From Collimonas sp. OK607 (GTDB lineage: Bacteria > Pseudomonadota > Gammaproteobacteria > Burkholderiales > Burkholderiaceae_D), in NCBI RefSeq assembly GCF_900111995.1, contig NZ_FOKF01000002.1, positions 62,001-126,000 of the forward strand: a stretch of DNA of 64,000 bases, given 5' to 3'. The position numbers and the translations under genes are program-made. The notes under the pieces were generated by a model. It was not told the DNA's origin. It did no database searches and was given only the letters and a program-made list of their open reading frames with translations. Shown here one piece after another: positions 17,546 to 27,070 of the stretch; position 1 is the first letter of the stretch; every line of letters begins with the position of its first letter.

Positions 17546-17752
17546 ATGATGGCAAAGAAGAATGAAGAGCTGGATCCGGAAACGCTGGCTTTGATCAATT
17601 GGTGTATTGAAGTCGAAGGTTTCCTGGTAGCCGGCGGCGCCACGCTTGAGCAGGCGCAAGAACATATCGAAGAGCAGGTGGAATGGTTCACCGACCAGTT
17701 TTATGATGGCTTGACGCCGGAGCAGGCCGCCAAAGCGGCACTGAGCGACTAA
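17546..17752 (+). CDS. small acidic hypothetical protein
   Basis: A 68-residue, strongly acidic, helical protein (ALINWCIEVEGFLVAGG then EHIEEQVEWFTDQFYDG) with no signal peptide or membrane segment. The start has two adjacent ATG codons behind AGGAAAA. I do not recognise a function. The helix pattern suggests a small protein-binding module. Confidence 0.65.
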   Translation: MMAKKNEELDPETLALINWCIEVEGFLVAGGATLEQAQEHIEEQVEWFTDQFYDGLTPEQAAKAALSD

Positions 17753-17794
17753 TTTTTAGCGACTAAAGACGTTTGCCGAGGCGCGTTTGACACA

Positions 17795-18727
17795 ATGAAT
17801 CAACATGAAATAGGGCGCGGCATCAGCTTGTCGGTCGGTGCCTCGATGCTGTTCGCCTTATTGTCCGGCTACACAAAATTGCTGGCGCCGCTCGACGGCC
17901 TCGATATATTTGGGTGGCGTGTGGTATGGACGGTGCCCGGCGCGCTGGCCTTGCTGGTCCTGCGCCAGCGTTTGCCGCAGGCTGGCGTCTTGTTGCGCCG
18001 TCTGGCTCGCGAACCCTTGACTTGCATTGCCTTGGCGGCGGCGGCAGCGTTGCTCGGGCTGCAGGCTTGGATTTTCATGTGGGCGCCTTTGCATGGCCGC
18101 GCGCTTGAGGTTTCGCTCGGCTATTTCCTGCTGCCGTTGACGATGGTGCTGGTCGGCCGCTTCTATTATCGCGAGCGACTGGATCTCCTCCAATGGCTGG
18201 CGGTCGCTTGCGCGGTGGCCGGCGTGTTGCACGAACTGTGGCTGGCGCGCAGTTTTGCCTGGCCAACGCTGGTGGTGGCACTGGGCTATCCACCGTACTT
18301 TATCCTGCGCCGCAAGATCAATGCCGATCCGGTGGTGGCATTTGCGTTCGAAATGACTTTGCTGTTGCCGGTGGTCGTCATCATGCTGTATGTGCGTGAT
18401 TCCTTGCCGGTGATTGCCCACCGGCCGGATATGTGGCTATACCTTTTGCCGGGGCTGGGTTTGTTGAGCACAGTGGCGCTGGGCGCTTACCTGGGCGCCA
18501 GCCGGCTGTTGCCGATGGCCTTGTTCGGCATCCTCGGCTACGTTGAACCGGTATTGCTGGTCGGCGTCGCCATCATTTTCCTTGGCGAATCCATGGCGCC
18601 GGGACAGCTGGCGACCTACATTCCCATCTGGTGTGCGGTAGCGCTGACTGCGGTGCACAGCGTGCGCTTGTTGCGCAAGCAGCGGACTTCGCAGCGTTTC
18701 GCGGCATCCGATCAAAGTCCCCTGTAG
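17795..18727 (+). CDS. rarD: EamA-family transporter, RarD type
   Basis: A 310-residue inner-membrane protein with about ten transmembrane segments in two EamA repeats. The N-terminal GISLSVGASMLFALLSGYTKLLAPLDG and FGWRVVWTVPGAL, and the later GYVEPVLL segment, are typical of RarD proteins of the drug/metabolite transporter superfamily. The substrate of this branch is not known. It starts 42 bp after the preceding small gene and may be co-transcribed with it. Confidence 0.85.
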   Translation: MNQHEIGRGISLSVGASMLFALLSGYTKLLAPLDGLDIFGWRVVWTVPGALALLVLRQRLPQAGVLLRRLAREPLTCIALAAAAALLGLQAWIFMWAPLHGRALEVSLGYFLLPLTMVLVGRFYYRERLDLLQWLAVACAVAGVLHELWLARSFAWPTLVVALGYPPYFILRRKINADPVVAFAFEMTLLLPVVVIMLYVRDSLPVIAHRPDMWLYLLPGLGLLSTVALGAYLGASRLLPMALFGILGYVEPVLLVGVAIIFLGESMAPGQLATYIPIWCAVALTAVHSVRLLRKQRTSQRFAASDQSPL

Positions 18728-18817
18728 ATATTGCACTGTCGGTTATCTCCTCGAAGTCATCGTGCCGTCACAAGACTGCTATAAGTTGACGTCCTGTGTC
18801 CCGTGGCCAGATAAATC

Positions 18818-19510
18818 ATGTACAACAATAGCAAACGATTAATTATCCTTGATGCAGACGGCACGACTATCGACGCCTATAGCGCCATCGACAAGACGTT
18901 TTCCCGGCATGGCATGGTGATCGGCGATGAAGAGCGGTTCCAGAAACGGCGCCGTCTGTTCAAATACCTGGGTGGCCTGAAAGAGTTTCCGTCCAATCTC
19001 AAGAAACAGATCGGCAAGCAGAGCCGTAAACAATTGATTGTCACCCTGACCGAGGTGTACCGGGAAGAAGCCAAACTGTATCCGGGCATAGCCGGGCTGG
19101 TGCAAAGTCTGATGTCCGCGCCGGATATTGCAGTCGGCCTGGTGACCCGGAATATGACCAATGAGCCTGAACAAACACTGAGATTGTTGTTCCGTCGTCA
19201 TGATATCGACCTGGATGCCTTCGATTTTTTCGCGCACATTCCGCTGCATCTGGAAAAGATGCAGGAATTCCGGGCGATTCGCGAGCGGCTGGACATCAAC
19301 CCGGCGCGCGCCTACATCTGCGGCGATGAACACAAGGATTACCTGGCCGCGATCGGCTCCGGCATGCATCCTTTCATGGTTTCCTACGGGTTCGAAAGTT
19401 ACAAGCGGCTCATCAAGAAGTTCATGGTGCCGGAAGAGATCATTTCCCGTTCGCCTGAGGAGTTTTGCGGGCGCGTGCGGCACGCCATGGGTTTGACTGA
19501 CGGCACCTGA
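18818..19510 (+). CDS. HAD-superfamily hydrolase
   Basis: A 230-residue cytoplasmic hydrolase. Motif I is LDADGT (Asp12 nucleophile, Asp14), motif II is LVTRN, and the acidic motif IV is in YICGDEHKDYLAA. The helical cap of about 75 residues after motif I resembles phosphoglycolate phosphatase-like (Gph) enzymes. The physiological substrate is not predictable. The start has no strong ribosome site, but the family N-terminus lies here. Confidence 0.8.
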   Translation: MYNNSKRLIILDADGTTIDAYSAIDKTFSRHGMVIGDEERFQKRRRLFKYLGGLKEFPSNLKKQIGKQSRKQLIVTLTEVYREEAKLYPGIAGLVQSLMSAPDIAVGLVTRNMTNEPEQTLRLLFRRHDIDLDAFDFFAHIPLHLEKMQEFRAIRERLDINPARAYICGDEHKDYLAAIGSGMHPFMVSYGFESYKRLIKKFMVPEEIISRSPEEFCGRVRHAMGLTDGT

Positions 19511-19613
19511 AAACGCGCCATCGCACAGACTAGGGCAGCTCCCTGTTAGAATTTATTTTTATCCGCCGGCAGAGACCACGGATCGACTCTAAATAAAAAT
19601 GCGGAGGCCCGTC

Positions 19614-19895
19614 ATGCAGTCACAAACCGAGTTGTCTGAAGATCCGTTGGCGAAGAAGGTGGCATGGTGCCAGATGCCATTGTTGGTTCCTGCGGCTTGC
19701 CTGGCGGTACTCTGCGTGAGCGCTCTGATGGCGATACGCTGGCAGCGCAAGCGCGATCTCGCGGATAGCGCGCGGCAGCGTCTGGTCGAGTTTCAGGACG
19801 ATGGCAGCGAAGATCCTGGCGCCGGTATCGATCAGATGCTCGATCTGCATCCTGATCACCTGGAAATGCCTCACGAAAAACCGCCAGCACATTAA
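19614..19895 (+). CDS. small single-pass membrane protein, hypothetical
   Basis: A 93-residue protein starting MQSQTELSEDPLAKK at 19614, where GGAGG stands 6 nt upstream; an ATG five codons earlier overlaps that ribosome site. One transmembrane segment is predicted (LLVPAACLAVLCVSALMAI), followed by an acidic cytoplasmic tail. I recognise no family. Its stop lies 20 bp from the end of the convergent dnaE2. Confidence 0.6.
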   Translation: MQSQTELSEDPLAKKVAWCQMPLLVPAACLAVLCVSALMAIRWQRKRDLADSARQRLVEFQDDGSEDPGAGIDQMLDLHPDHLEMPHEKPPAH

Positions 19896-19915
19896 CTTTG
19901 GCGTTTTCGGCGTTA

Positions 19916-22900
19916 TCAGTGAAAATCGCGGCTGCTGGTCCCTAGTTTGCCCAGCATGGGCGACATATCGATCAGCAGCTTGGCGATCAGGTGCCTGACG
20001 CCATCCTGGGTTTGCCAGATACCGTTCACGCCCATCAGCCTCGCTCCGCGCAATTCCTTGCGCTGGCGATCGGCCAGGTCCGGCCAGACGATGACATTGA
20101 CGGTGCCGGTTTCGTCTTCCAGTGTGACAAACACCACGCCTTTGGCAGTGCCGGGACGCTGACGCACCGTGACGATGCCGCAAGCCCTGGCCAGCCGGCC
20201 GTTGCTGTATGTGTTCAGCACCTCAGCCGCCATGAAGCGCTGCGCGTTTAATCGCGGGCGCAGCAGCGCCAGCGGATGACGGCCCAGGGTCAAGCCCAAT
20301 GAACTATAGTCGTTCAACAGGTTTTCTCCTTCCGAGGGCGCGGCCAGCAGCAGTTCTTCTTCTGCCACCCGGGCCTGCTTGAGCAAGCCTTTTTCCGGTG
20401 TGCTGACCAGCGCCTGCCACAGTGCCTGGCGCCGATTGCCGACCAGCGGGGCGAGCGAATTGGCGGCCGCCAGCGCCTGCAATTGATCGCGCTTCAAGCC
20501 GCTGCGCAAGGCCATGTCGTTGAGATCGGTGAAAGCACGTACTGCGCGTGCCGCTTCAATTTCTTGCGCATTATCGAAGTTCAGGCCGCGCACCAGGTTG
20601 AGTCCCAGCCGCACTGCCGGCCGGTTGGCTGAGGTCGGCTCCAGGCTGGCTTCCCAGTTGCTCAGGTTGATGTCGACCGGCAGCACCTCGACGCCATGTC
20701 GGCGCGCGTCTTGCACCAGTTGCGAGGGCGAATAAAATCCCATTGGCTGGCTGTTAAGCAGCGCCGCCAGGAAAGCTTCGGGTTCGTGGCATTTAAGCCA
20801 GGAACTGGCATAGGCCAGCAAAGCGAAACTGGCCGCGTGGCTTTCCGGGAAGCCGTATTCGCCGAAGCCCTGGATCTGGCTGTAGATGGCTTTTGCGAAA
20901 TCTTCTTTATAACCGTTGTTGACCATGCCATCGATCAGCTTGCGTTCGAATTTGTCGAGGCCGCCTTTGCGCTTCCATGCCGCCATCGAACGTCGCAGGC
21001 TGTCGGCTTCACCTTCGGTAAAGCCTGCCGCGATCACGGCGATCTGCATTACTTGTTCCTGAAAAATTGGTACACCTCGGGTTCTACCCAATGCTCCCTT
21101 TAATTCGGGTTTCGGGTAAACGATGTCCTCTTCCTTTTTTTTCCTGTTTTGCAGAAAAGGATGAACCATGCCGCCTTGAATCGGCCCCGGCCGGACGATC
21201 GCGACCTGGATCACCAGATCGTAGAATTTACGCGGCCGCAGGCGCGGCAACATGCTCATCTGAGCCCGGCTTTCAATCTGGAACACGCCTATGGTGTCGG
21301 CCTGGCAAATCATGTCGTAAGTCGCCGGATCTTCGCGCGGGATGTCTCTCATTTCGAAAGGTTCACCGCGTTGCAGCGCCACCATCGACAGTGCCCGCCG
21401 CAACATCGACAACATGCCCAGCGCCAGTACATCGACTTTGAGTATGCGCAGCGAATCCAGGTCGTCTTTATCCCATTGCACTACGCTGCGATCCTTCATT
21501 GCGGCGTTTTCAATAGGCACCAGCCGCGACAATTTGCCGCGCGCAATCACAAAGCCGCCCGGATGCTGCGACAGATGGCGCGGAAAACCCATCAGCGTAT
21601 GGGACAGATCGGCCCATTGTTCTGCAATCGGCGTGTTTGCGGCCATGCCAAGTTCGCTGAAATTTTGCTGCAACTGCTGCTTGTCATCCCACCAGCGTTG
21701 CGATTTGGCGACCTGGTCGACCAGGTCCGGATCGACGCCCAGCGCTTTGCCGACATCGCGCAAAACACTACGCGGCCGATAACTGATGACTACGGCGGTG
21801 AGGGCGGCGCGCCGCCGGCCGTATTTGTTGTAGATGTACTGGATTACTTCTTCGCGCCGCTGATGCTCGAAATCGACATCGATGTCAGGCGGTTCATTGC
21901 GTTCCCGGCTGATGAAGCGGCCGAACAACAAGGTGCTTTGCGCCGGATCGACCTCGGTAATGCCGAGGCAGTAACACACCGCCGAGTTGGCCGCCGAGCC
22001 GCGGCCCTGGCACAAGATGCCTTGTTGGCGGGCAAACTGGACAATGTCGTAGACCGTCAGGAAATAAGCTTCGTATTCGAGTTCATGAATCAGATCCAGT
22101 TCGTCTTCCAGCTGTTTCTGCACCGCCGCCGGAATCTCATCGGAGAAACGGTCACGCGCGCCGATATAAGTTTGCTGGCGCAGATAGCTGGCCGGGGTAT
22201 ATCCCGGCGGCACAATCTCATCCGGATATTCATAGCGCAGCTCATCCAGCGAGAAGGTACAGGAGTCGGCTATCTCTATGGTTTCGGCCAGGGCGGCGGC
22301 CGGATATAGATTGGCCAACCGCAGCCTGGCGCGCAGATGCTGTTCGGCATTCGGCGCCAGTGCATAACCGCATGCGGCGACAGACTTGCCGAGCCGGATT
22401 GCAGTCAGCGTATCTTGCAGTGGCTTGCGCGAGCGGCGATGCATGCAGACGTCGCCGGTGGCAACAACCGGCAAGCCGAGTTGCTGCGCGACTTGTTCAA
22501 TTACGGCACGTTGCCGTTCATCGCCGACCTGATGCAGCATGGTCAGGCCTATCCAGCCGCGGCCAGGAAAAGTATCGCCTAGCCATGTCGCCTGGCGTAT
22601 CAGCGTTGCGCTATCGATGCCATGCACGGGCAACAGGATCAGCTGGCAATCAGGTAACTGCCGCAGATGGGCATTGGCGTTATCTGGCTTGTCCAGGTCT
22701 TGCGGCGTGAGCAGATAATGACCCTTGTCGGCGCGGCTGCGCGCCAATGTAATGAGTTCTGACAGATTGCCGTAGCCTTCGCGATTTTTCGCCAGTGCGA
22801 TGAGGGAAAAAGCCGGGCTGCCATCGACCTCATGCAGCTGGAACTGGCTACCGATCAGCAACGATATATGGTGTTTCTTTGCCTCCATATGTGCTCGAAC

Positions 22901-23080
22901 CACACCGGCCAGCGAGCATTCATCTGTAATCGCCAATGCTCTGTAACCGAGCTGGGCGGCACGCTCCACCAATTCCTCCGGATGCGAGGCGCCGCGCAGG
23001 AAACTGAAATTCGAGACGCATTGCAGCTCTGCATATTCTGGCAGCATGGGCGGCGGCGCGGAGGGGAAGTTTTCATCCAT
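19916..23080 (-). CDS. dnaE2: error-prone DNA polymerase III alpha subunit
   Basis: A 1054-residue C-family polymerase. The N-terminal PHP domain begins AELQCVSNFSFLRGASHPEEL, and the catalytic PPDIDVDFEH motif is present. Helix-hairpin-helix and OB-fold regions follow (OB near VRQRPGTAKGVVFVTLEDE). The start MDENFPSAPPP at 23080 is chosen because the family begins just after it; 65 in-frame codons upstream overlap imuB. It is the last gene of the imuA-imuB-dnaE2 cassette, 16 bp after imuB. With ImuB it performs mutagenic translesion synthesis during the SOS response. Confidence 0.93.
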   Translation of the reverse strand: MDENFPSAPPPMLPEYAELQCVSNFSFLRGASHPEELVERAAQLGYRALAITDECSLAGVVRAHMEAKKHHISLLIGSQFQLHEVDGSPAFSLIALAKNREGYGNLSELITLARSRADKGHYLLTPQDLDKPDNANAHLRQLPDCQLILLPVHGIDSATLIRQATWLGDTFPGRGWIGLTMLHQVGDERQRAVIEQVAQQLGLPVVATGDVCMHRRSRKPLQDTLTAIRLGKSVAACGYALAPNAEQHLRARLRLANLYPAAALAETIEIADSCTFSLDELRYEYPDEIVPPGYTPASYLRQQTYIGARDRFSDEIPAAVQKQLEDELDLIHELEYEAYFLTVYDIVQFARQQGILCQGRGSAANSAVCYCLGITEVDPAQSTLLFGRFISRERNEPPDIDVDFEHQRREEVIQYIYNKYGRRRAALTAVVISYRPRSVLRDVGKALGVDPDLVDQVAKSQRWWDDKQQLQQNFSELGMAANTPIAEQWADLSHTLMGFPRHLSQHPGGFVIARGKLSRLVPIENAAMKDRSVVQWDKDDLDSLRILKVDVLALGMLSMLRRALSMVALQRGEPFEMRDIPREDPATYDMICQADTIGVFQIESRAQMSMLPRLRPRKFYDLVIQVAIVRPGPIQGGMVHPFLQNRKKKEEDIVYPKPELKGALGRTRGVPIFQEQVMQIAVIAAGFTEGEADSLRRSMAAWKRKGGLDKFERKLIDGMVNNGYKEDFAKAIYSQIQGFGEYGFPESHAASFALLAYASSWLKCHEPEAFLAALLNSQPMGFYSPSQLVQDARRHGVEVLPVDINLSNWEASLEPTSANRPAVRLGLNLVRGLNFDNAQEIEAARAVRAFTDLNDMALRSGLKRDQLQALAAANSLAPLVGNRRQALWQALVSTPEKGLLKQARVAEEELLLAAPSEGENLLNDYSSLGLTLGRHPLALLRPRLNAQRFMAAEVLNTYSNGRLARACGIVTVRQRPGTAKGVVFVTLEDETGTVNVIVWPDLADRQRKELRGARLMGVNGIWQTQDGVRHLIAKLLIDMSPMLGKLGTSSRDFH

Positions 23081-23096
23081 AGGGAATACCCGCGAA

Positions 23097-24584
23097 TCAG
23101 GCAAACAAGCCATGCAGGAACCAGCGGATTTCATCGCCGCTGCGCTCTCGATATATCCAATAACAAGCGGCCTCTTCGCTTTCTGCGACGAAATAATCGC
23201 GCACGGTTGCCGGGCCATCCCACCAGCCGCATTCGATACGCTCGGGCCCAGACAGCAAGCGCAAGGGCGAACCATAAAACGGCCGATGTTTACGGAACAT
23301 CAGGGCGAGCGGTTGTTGCAAGAGCCAGAATGGCCGTTGCGGCTGGATCCGCCGCAACGTTTCCTCTGGCGGCTGGCGACGGTCATTGTCAGTGGCGGCT
23401 TGCCAGGCGTTGGCGATTTCCGGCCGGTGATCGGCTAGTGCGGCAGGTTTCAACACATTTTCGCTGCCGAGCCGTGCGCTTAACAGCTCCAGCAAGCGGG
23501 CATAAGCGCCGGGTGTGCCGCCCGGTTCTGGAAACAGCGAAGCAGTCGGCGGCAGCATCGCTGCCACCTGCGATGCCTGCAAGCGCAAGGCAATCACGGG
23601 GGCATCGAGTTGTAGCCGACCTAACCGTTCCTTTAACAAACGCAGCAGATGTTCTTCATGCCATGCCGGTTCGGCCAGTGAGATTTCCAATGGCGTGGGG
23701 GCGATTGCCTGGCGGCCGCGCTCATGTTCCAGCGATAGTAAAAAGCGCGACACTGCCAGTTGCTGCGCCACCAGCCAGCCGATCATTTGCAGGATCAGAC
23801 GGCGTGCGGCAAACAGCACTGCTTCGGCATGTTCAATGCGGTCCGGCAGTTCCAGCCAGGCGCAGAATGTTTGCGGCGCCTGCACCCATTCAAACATCTC
23901 CGGGGCTGTGCCGTAGGCGCGATCCAGGGTTTCCAGGATGTGTTTGTCGCTGCGCCGCTGCAAGCCCGCGCGCGGCAATTTGCGCAAGTCGGCCAGGGTC
24001 TGGCAACCGATACCCGCCAGCCATTCCTGGTAAGGCCGTGCCGCCGGCAAGAGCGTGAATGGCAAGCGGTCCAGCCGACGCTGCATGCTGGCTAAACGCA
24101 GGCTGCGGCGTTGCCGGGCCAAGTCCGGCGCATGGCGACGATGGCGAGCCAGCAGCCATGCTCCTTGCGCGGTTGGCGCCATGCTGACCTGCGGCGTGAA
24201 TCCAAGTGCCTGGATACTCTCGCGGATGCGGCGGCATAGCGCCAGCCGGCCGCCGAAAGCACTCAGGCTGGCGCTGATATCGAGCAGCAGCGAATCTTCT
24301 TCAGCATGCGCTACTTCCGGCGTGTATTGCAGCAAGGTCAGCGCGATATCGTCGCGCGCACCTTGTTCGCGCGCCAGGTCACGCTCGCATAGCAACGCCT
24401 GCGGCGTCAGCGCCAGCACACCGCCGCGGCGCATGCCCGGCCGGACGCCGCCGGCAGCCGCGCTGGCTGTCATGGTCAGCACCTGGTCATGCTCCAGAAC
24501 CGCGAGCATGCAGGGCTCAGACCAGCGCGGGCGCAATGTTTCCAGCGCCAGCAGCGGCAGGTGTATGCCTATCCAGAGAGCCAT
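23097..24584 (-). CDS. imuB: Y-family polymerase-like protein ImuB
   Basis: A 495-residue Y-family homologue. The polymerase metal-binding acids are missing: the N-terminus reads LWIGIHLPLLALE in place of the usual D-x-D start, and the second site reads EEDSLLLDIS in place of an SIDE-type motif. This is the mark of ImuB, which is catalytically dead and works as an adaptor that links DnaE2, ImuA and the beta clamp. Its start overlaps the imuA end by 68 bp, suggesting coupled translation. Confidence 0.92.
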   Translation of the reverse strand: MALWIGIHLPLLALETLRPRWSEPCMLAVLEHDQVLTMTASAAAGGVRPGMRRGGVLALTPQALLCERDLAREQGARDDIALTLLQYTPEVAHAEEDSLLLDISASLSAFGGRLALCRRIRESIQALGFTPQVSMAPTAQGAWLLARHRRHAPDLARQRRSLRLASMQRRLDRLPFTLLPAARPYQEWLAGIGCQTLADLRKLPRAGLQRRSDKHILETLDRAYGTAPEMFEWVQAPQTFCAWLELPDRIEHAEAVLFAARRLILQMIGWLVAQQLAVSRFLLSLEHERGRQAIAPTPLEISLAEPAWHEEHLLRLLKERLGRLQLDAPVIALRLQASQVAAMLPPTASLFPEPGGTPGAYARLLELLSARLGSENVLKPAALADHRPEIANAWQAATDNDRRQPPEETLRRIQPQRPFWLLQQPLALMFRKHRPFYGSPLRLLSGPERIECGWWDGPATVRDYFVAESEEAACYWIYRERSGDEIRWFLHGLFA

Positions 24585-25323
24585 GATTGCGTGCGGTAGA
24601 AGGGTTTAGCGGAGTGAGTGGAGTGGCCGGAGTGAGTGGGGCAGCGGCCGCCGGCTCAGTCTCGGGAATGACTGCCGGCAAGGGCAGGTAAAACGCGTGT
24701 TCGTGCTGCGGTCCTTTGCGTTTGAGGAGCTGGATTTCGACGCCGCCGCGCGCCGGCCGCAAGGTCAGGCGTAAAGGCGAGGGCGAGGATTCGTGGGCGG
24801 CGCTGAGCGGACGCAACACCCACAACATGCTATCGCTGGCCTGGGCCGCCAGATGCAGGCGGCGCAAAGCCTCGCCCCGGATGTGCGACTGCCACAGCAG
24901 CAACGCGCCGCAGCTGCCGTTACGCAACACTTGTTCCGCCGACCACAATGCATCGGCGCTGCGTGCGGCTTTTATCCATAACAGTTGCTCGCAGGCCAGG
25001 CCGGAGGCGTTCCAGGCGCCGATCTGCGGCAAATGGGGCGGTTGCAGCAAGACGATCCGGCGCTGCCGGGCAATGCGCGCCAGCGCCGGCTGCAACAGAC
25101 GTATTTCGCCGCTCCCGGCTTGTTGCAACAGCAACTCTATCAATGCCGAATGCGGCCAGCCGCCATTCGGCAACTCTCGGTCCAGGGATGGGTAGCCGGA
25201 AGCGGTGACCACACCCTGATATGACCCCATCTGGTCTGCGCGCCACAAGGCATGCGGCAAAGTCGCAACGACCGATTGGGCGGCGGCGGAAATGCTGGAT
25301 GGGTCGCTGGCGGGCATGGGCAT
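24517..25323 (-). CDS. imuA: translesion synthesis protein ImuA (SulA/RecA-like)
   Basis: A 268-residue protein of the ImuA branch. The conserved LPHALWRADQM and LDRELPNGGWPHSALIELLL segments are typical, and the central part resembles the RecA core but lacks a complete Walker A motif. The C-terminal 40 residues are low-complexity (proline, threonine, alanine) and overlap imuB. It opens the SOS mutasome operon and begins 45 bp after a LexA box. There is no strong ribosome site, and an alternative ATG lies two codons later. Confidence 0.85.
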   Translation of the reverse strand: MPMPASDPSSISAAAQSVVATLPHALWRADQMGSYQGVVTASGYPSLDRELPNGGWPHSALIELLLQQAGSGEIRLLQPALARIARQRRIVLLQPPHLPQIGAWNASGLACEQLLWIKAARSADALWSAEQVLRNGSCGALLLWQSHIRGEALRRLHLAAQASDSMLWVLRPLSAAHESSPSPLRLTLRPARGGVEIQLLKRKGPQHEHAFYLPLPAVIPETEPAAAAPLTPATPLTPLNPSTARNHGSLDRHTPAAAGAGNIAPALV

Positions 25324-25367
25324 GACGAAATGATATTAGGTGAAAGCATAAGCGGAGAAACATTATA

Positions 25368-25383
25368 CTGTACATATATACAG
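25368..25383. promoter_or_regulatory. LexA (SOS) box of the imuA-imuB-dnaE2 operon
   Basis: CTGTACATATATACAG is a full CTG-N10-CAG SOS box with an alternating AT centre; the dyad extends to TATACTG...CAGTATA (25364-25387). It lies 45 bp upstream of the imuA start, the expected place for repression by LexA. Confidence 0.92.
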
Positions 25384-25480
25384 TATAAATCCGATTTGAG
25401 CTTAGTCAATCCGTTCATTCATCTATCTATGTCGTGACGGCGGCGCGATTGCATCAAGCACGGGCTTGCGTGGTATTGCT

Positions 25481-25511
25481 GTTGGGTGGGCACAAAGCGT
25501 GCCCACCCAAC
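25481..25511. repeat. GTGGGCAC-type dispersed hairpin, copy 1
   Basis: GTTGGGTGGGCA and TGCCCACCCAAC form a perfect 12-bp stem around the loop CAAAGCG. It lies between the imuA promoter and the end of a permease gene. Two related copies are found at 34874 and 57782. Confidence 0.85.
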
Positions 25512-25551
25512 ACGGCTACGTAGTGACAGCAGCGCGCGGCCGACTTGCTGG

Positions 25552-26241
25552 CTATGTAGTGGCCTGAAAATACGTCGCAGTCCGATTCGCAAACCAGCCC
25601 AGCCCTGAACACAGTACAAAATAAATCAGGCCGATGAACAGGAATATCTCAGCCGGATAAATCATCACCCGGCTATTCACCTGCGCCGCCACGAACGACA
25701 GTTCTCCAACGCCGACGACGTAGGCCAATGAACTATCCTTGATCAGGGTTACCCATTGATTGACGAACGAGGGCAGCATCATTTGCAACGCTTGCGGCAG
25801 TACGATATGGCGCAGCACCGCCATGCGCGTCATGCCTAACGACAGGCCCGCATCCCATTGGCCGGTCTTGATGCCGCTGATGCCGGCGTGCACCGAGTGC
25901 GCCAGGTAGGCGCCGCCGATCAGCGCCAGGGCGCACATCACGGAAAGTACGCCGGGCACGTTGATATGGAAAACAATCGGCAGCAGGAAGTAAGTCCAGA
26001 AAATCAGCATCAGCACCGGAATCGCCCGGAAGAAGCCGAGCACCATGGTCAGCAGCAGATGCGGCCAGCCGCGCGCCAGCGACAGGACAATGCCCAACAT
26101 CAGGCCCAGCAACGCCGAAGCCAGCGCCGAGCCGATGCTGAGCAATACGGTCAGGGCGGCTCCGCCGAGCGGACCGTCGGGATAGGCGCCCCATAGCAGG
26201 TACGGCAGGTTGTCCGTCAATACACTGAGTTGCATGCTCAT
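25552..26241 (-). CDS. amino acid ABC transporter permease
   Basis: A 229-residue permease of the polar amino acid type with about five transmembrane segments and an EAA-like loop near LSLGMTRMAVLRHIVLPQ. Its start overlaps the end of the upstream permease by 4 bp (ATGA-type), so the two are translationally coupled. It is the last gene of a three-gene set (binding protein, permease, permease) that has no ATPase gene. Confidence 0.9.
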   Translation of the reverse strand: MSMQLSVLTDNLPYLLWGAYPDGPLGGAALTVLLSIGSALASALLGLMLGIVLSLARGWPHLLLTMVLGFFRAIPVLMLIFWTYFLLPIVFHINVPGVLSVMCALALIGGAYLAHSVHAGISGIKTGQWDAGLSLGMTRMAVLRHIVLPQALQMMLPSFVNQWVTLIKDSSLAYVVGVGELSFVAAQVNSRVMIYPAEIFLFIGLIYFVLCSGLGWFANRTATYFQATT

Positions 26242-26990
26242 CGCTGCACGCCGCCGGCAAGTCTTTGCCTGCGCCGGATCAATTGCCCCATTGTTTCAAT
26301 CAGCGCGATGGTGGCGATGTAGAGCAAGGTCGCCACGCCGAAAGCCTGGAATGTCTTGAAGGTTTGCGCTTCTACCTGGCGCGAGGTGTAAGACAGTTCA
26401 GCCAGGCCGATGGCCATGGTCAATGAAGTGTTCTTGACGATATTCATATACTGGCCAAGCAAGGGCGGGAGCGCGATGCGTATCGCTTGCGGAAGGATTA
26501 CGTACCGCAATCCTTGCCAGCGACTCAGGCCGAGAGCTGCAGCTGCCAGTCTCTGCGCATCTGCAACGCCACGCATGCCGGCGCGGATTTCTTCGCTGAC
26601 ATAGGCCGCGGAATACAGGCTCAGGCCGAAGGTCGCGCAGAGCAGCTCGAACGATGGCCAAGTCAATTTCAGATAAGGTCCCAGCGCCAGGCTATGCACC
26701 GTATTCAGCCATTCCACCGAGGATTCCGGCAACAGGCTGGAGACGCCGAAATACCAGAAAAACAGTTGCACCAGCAGCGGAGTATTGCGAAATATGGAGA
26801 GAAAGCTGCGGGCCGGCAGTGATAGGAAGCGCCGCTGGCTGGAGCGTGCGGCGGCAATGACTATACCCAGAAAGGTGGAAAGTACGCTGACTATGGCAGA
26901 CAGCAGCAGCGTCAGCCACAGGCCGTCGACCAGCCAGCCCAGGTATTTGGGGGCGAGCATTTGGCCCAGGGTCGATTGAAACTCAGTCAT
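26238..26990 (-). CDS. amino acid ABC transporter permease
   Basis: A 250-residue permease, start MTEFQSTLGQMLAPKYLGW at 26990; 52 in-frame codons before it are not family-like and run across a terminator hairpin. It has about five transmembrane segments and an EAA loop AAAALGLSRWQGLRYVILPQ. It pairs with the next permease. A terminator-like hairpin separates it from the binding-protein gene, so its expression is probably lower than that of the binding protein. Confidence 0.9.
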   Translation of the reverse strand: MTEFQSTLGQMLAPKYLGWLVDGLWLTLLLSAIVSVLSTFLGIVIAAARSSQRRFLSLPARSFLSIFRNTPLLVQLFFWYFGVSSLLPESSVEWLNTVHSLALGPYLKLTWPSFELLCATFGLSLYSAAYVSEEIRAGMRGVADAQRLAAAALGLSRWQGLRYVILPQAIRIALPPLLGQYMNIVKNTSLTMAIGLAELSYTSRQVEAQTFKTFQAFGVATLLYIATIALIETMGQLIRRRQRLAGGVQR

Positions 26991-27012
26991 TTTTACTTTG
27001 CTACAGATAAAC

Positions 27013-27047
27013 AAAAAACCACCGGCAATCCCGAGGGGTTGCCGGTG
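27013..27047 (-). terminator. intra-operon terminator or attenuator
   Basis: On the minus strand CACCGGCAA and TTGCCGGTG form a 9-bp perfect stem with a 10-base loop, followed by GGTTTTTTGTTT. It lies between the binding-protein gene and its permease genes, where partial termination would give excess binding protein. Confidence 0.75.
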
Positions 27048-27070
27048 CAAGACAGATACACGGTAGGCGA

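Noticed and set aside
21149-24058. Long plus-strand open frames opposite dnaE2 and imuB
   Set aside because: They arise from high-GC codon bias of the true minus-strand genes. The products are rich in Arg and His and show no family motifs.
24517-24584. imuA-imuB as a fused gene or frameshift
   Set aside because: Both proteins have proper family ends, and the 68-bp overlap is in different frames with a normal imuB start.
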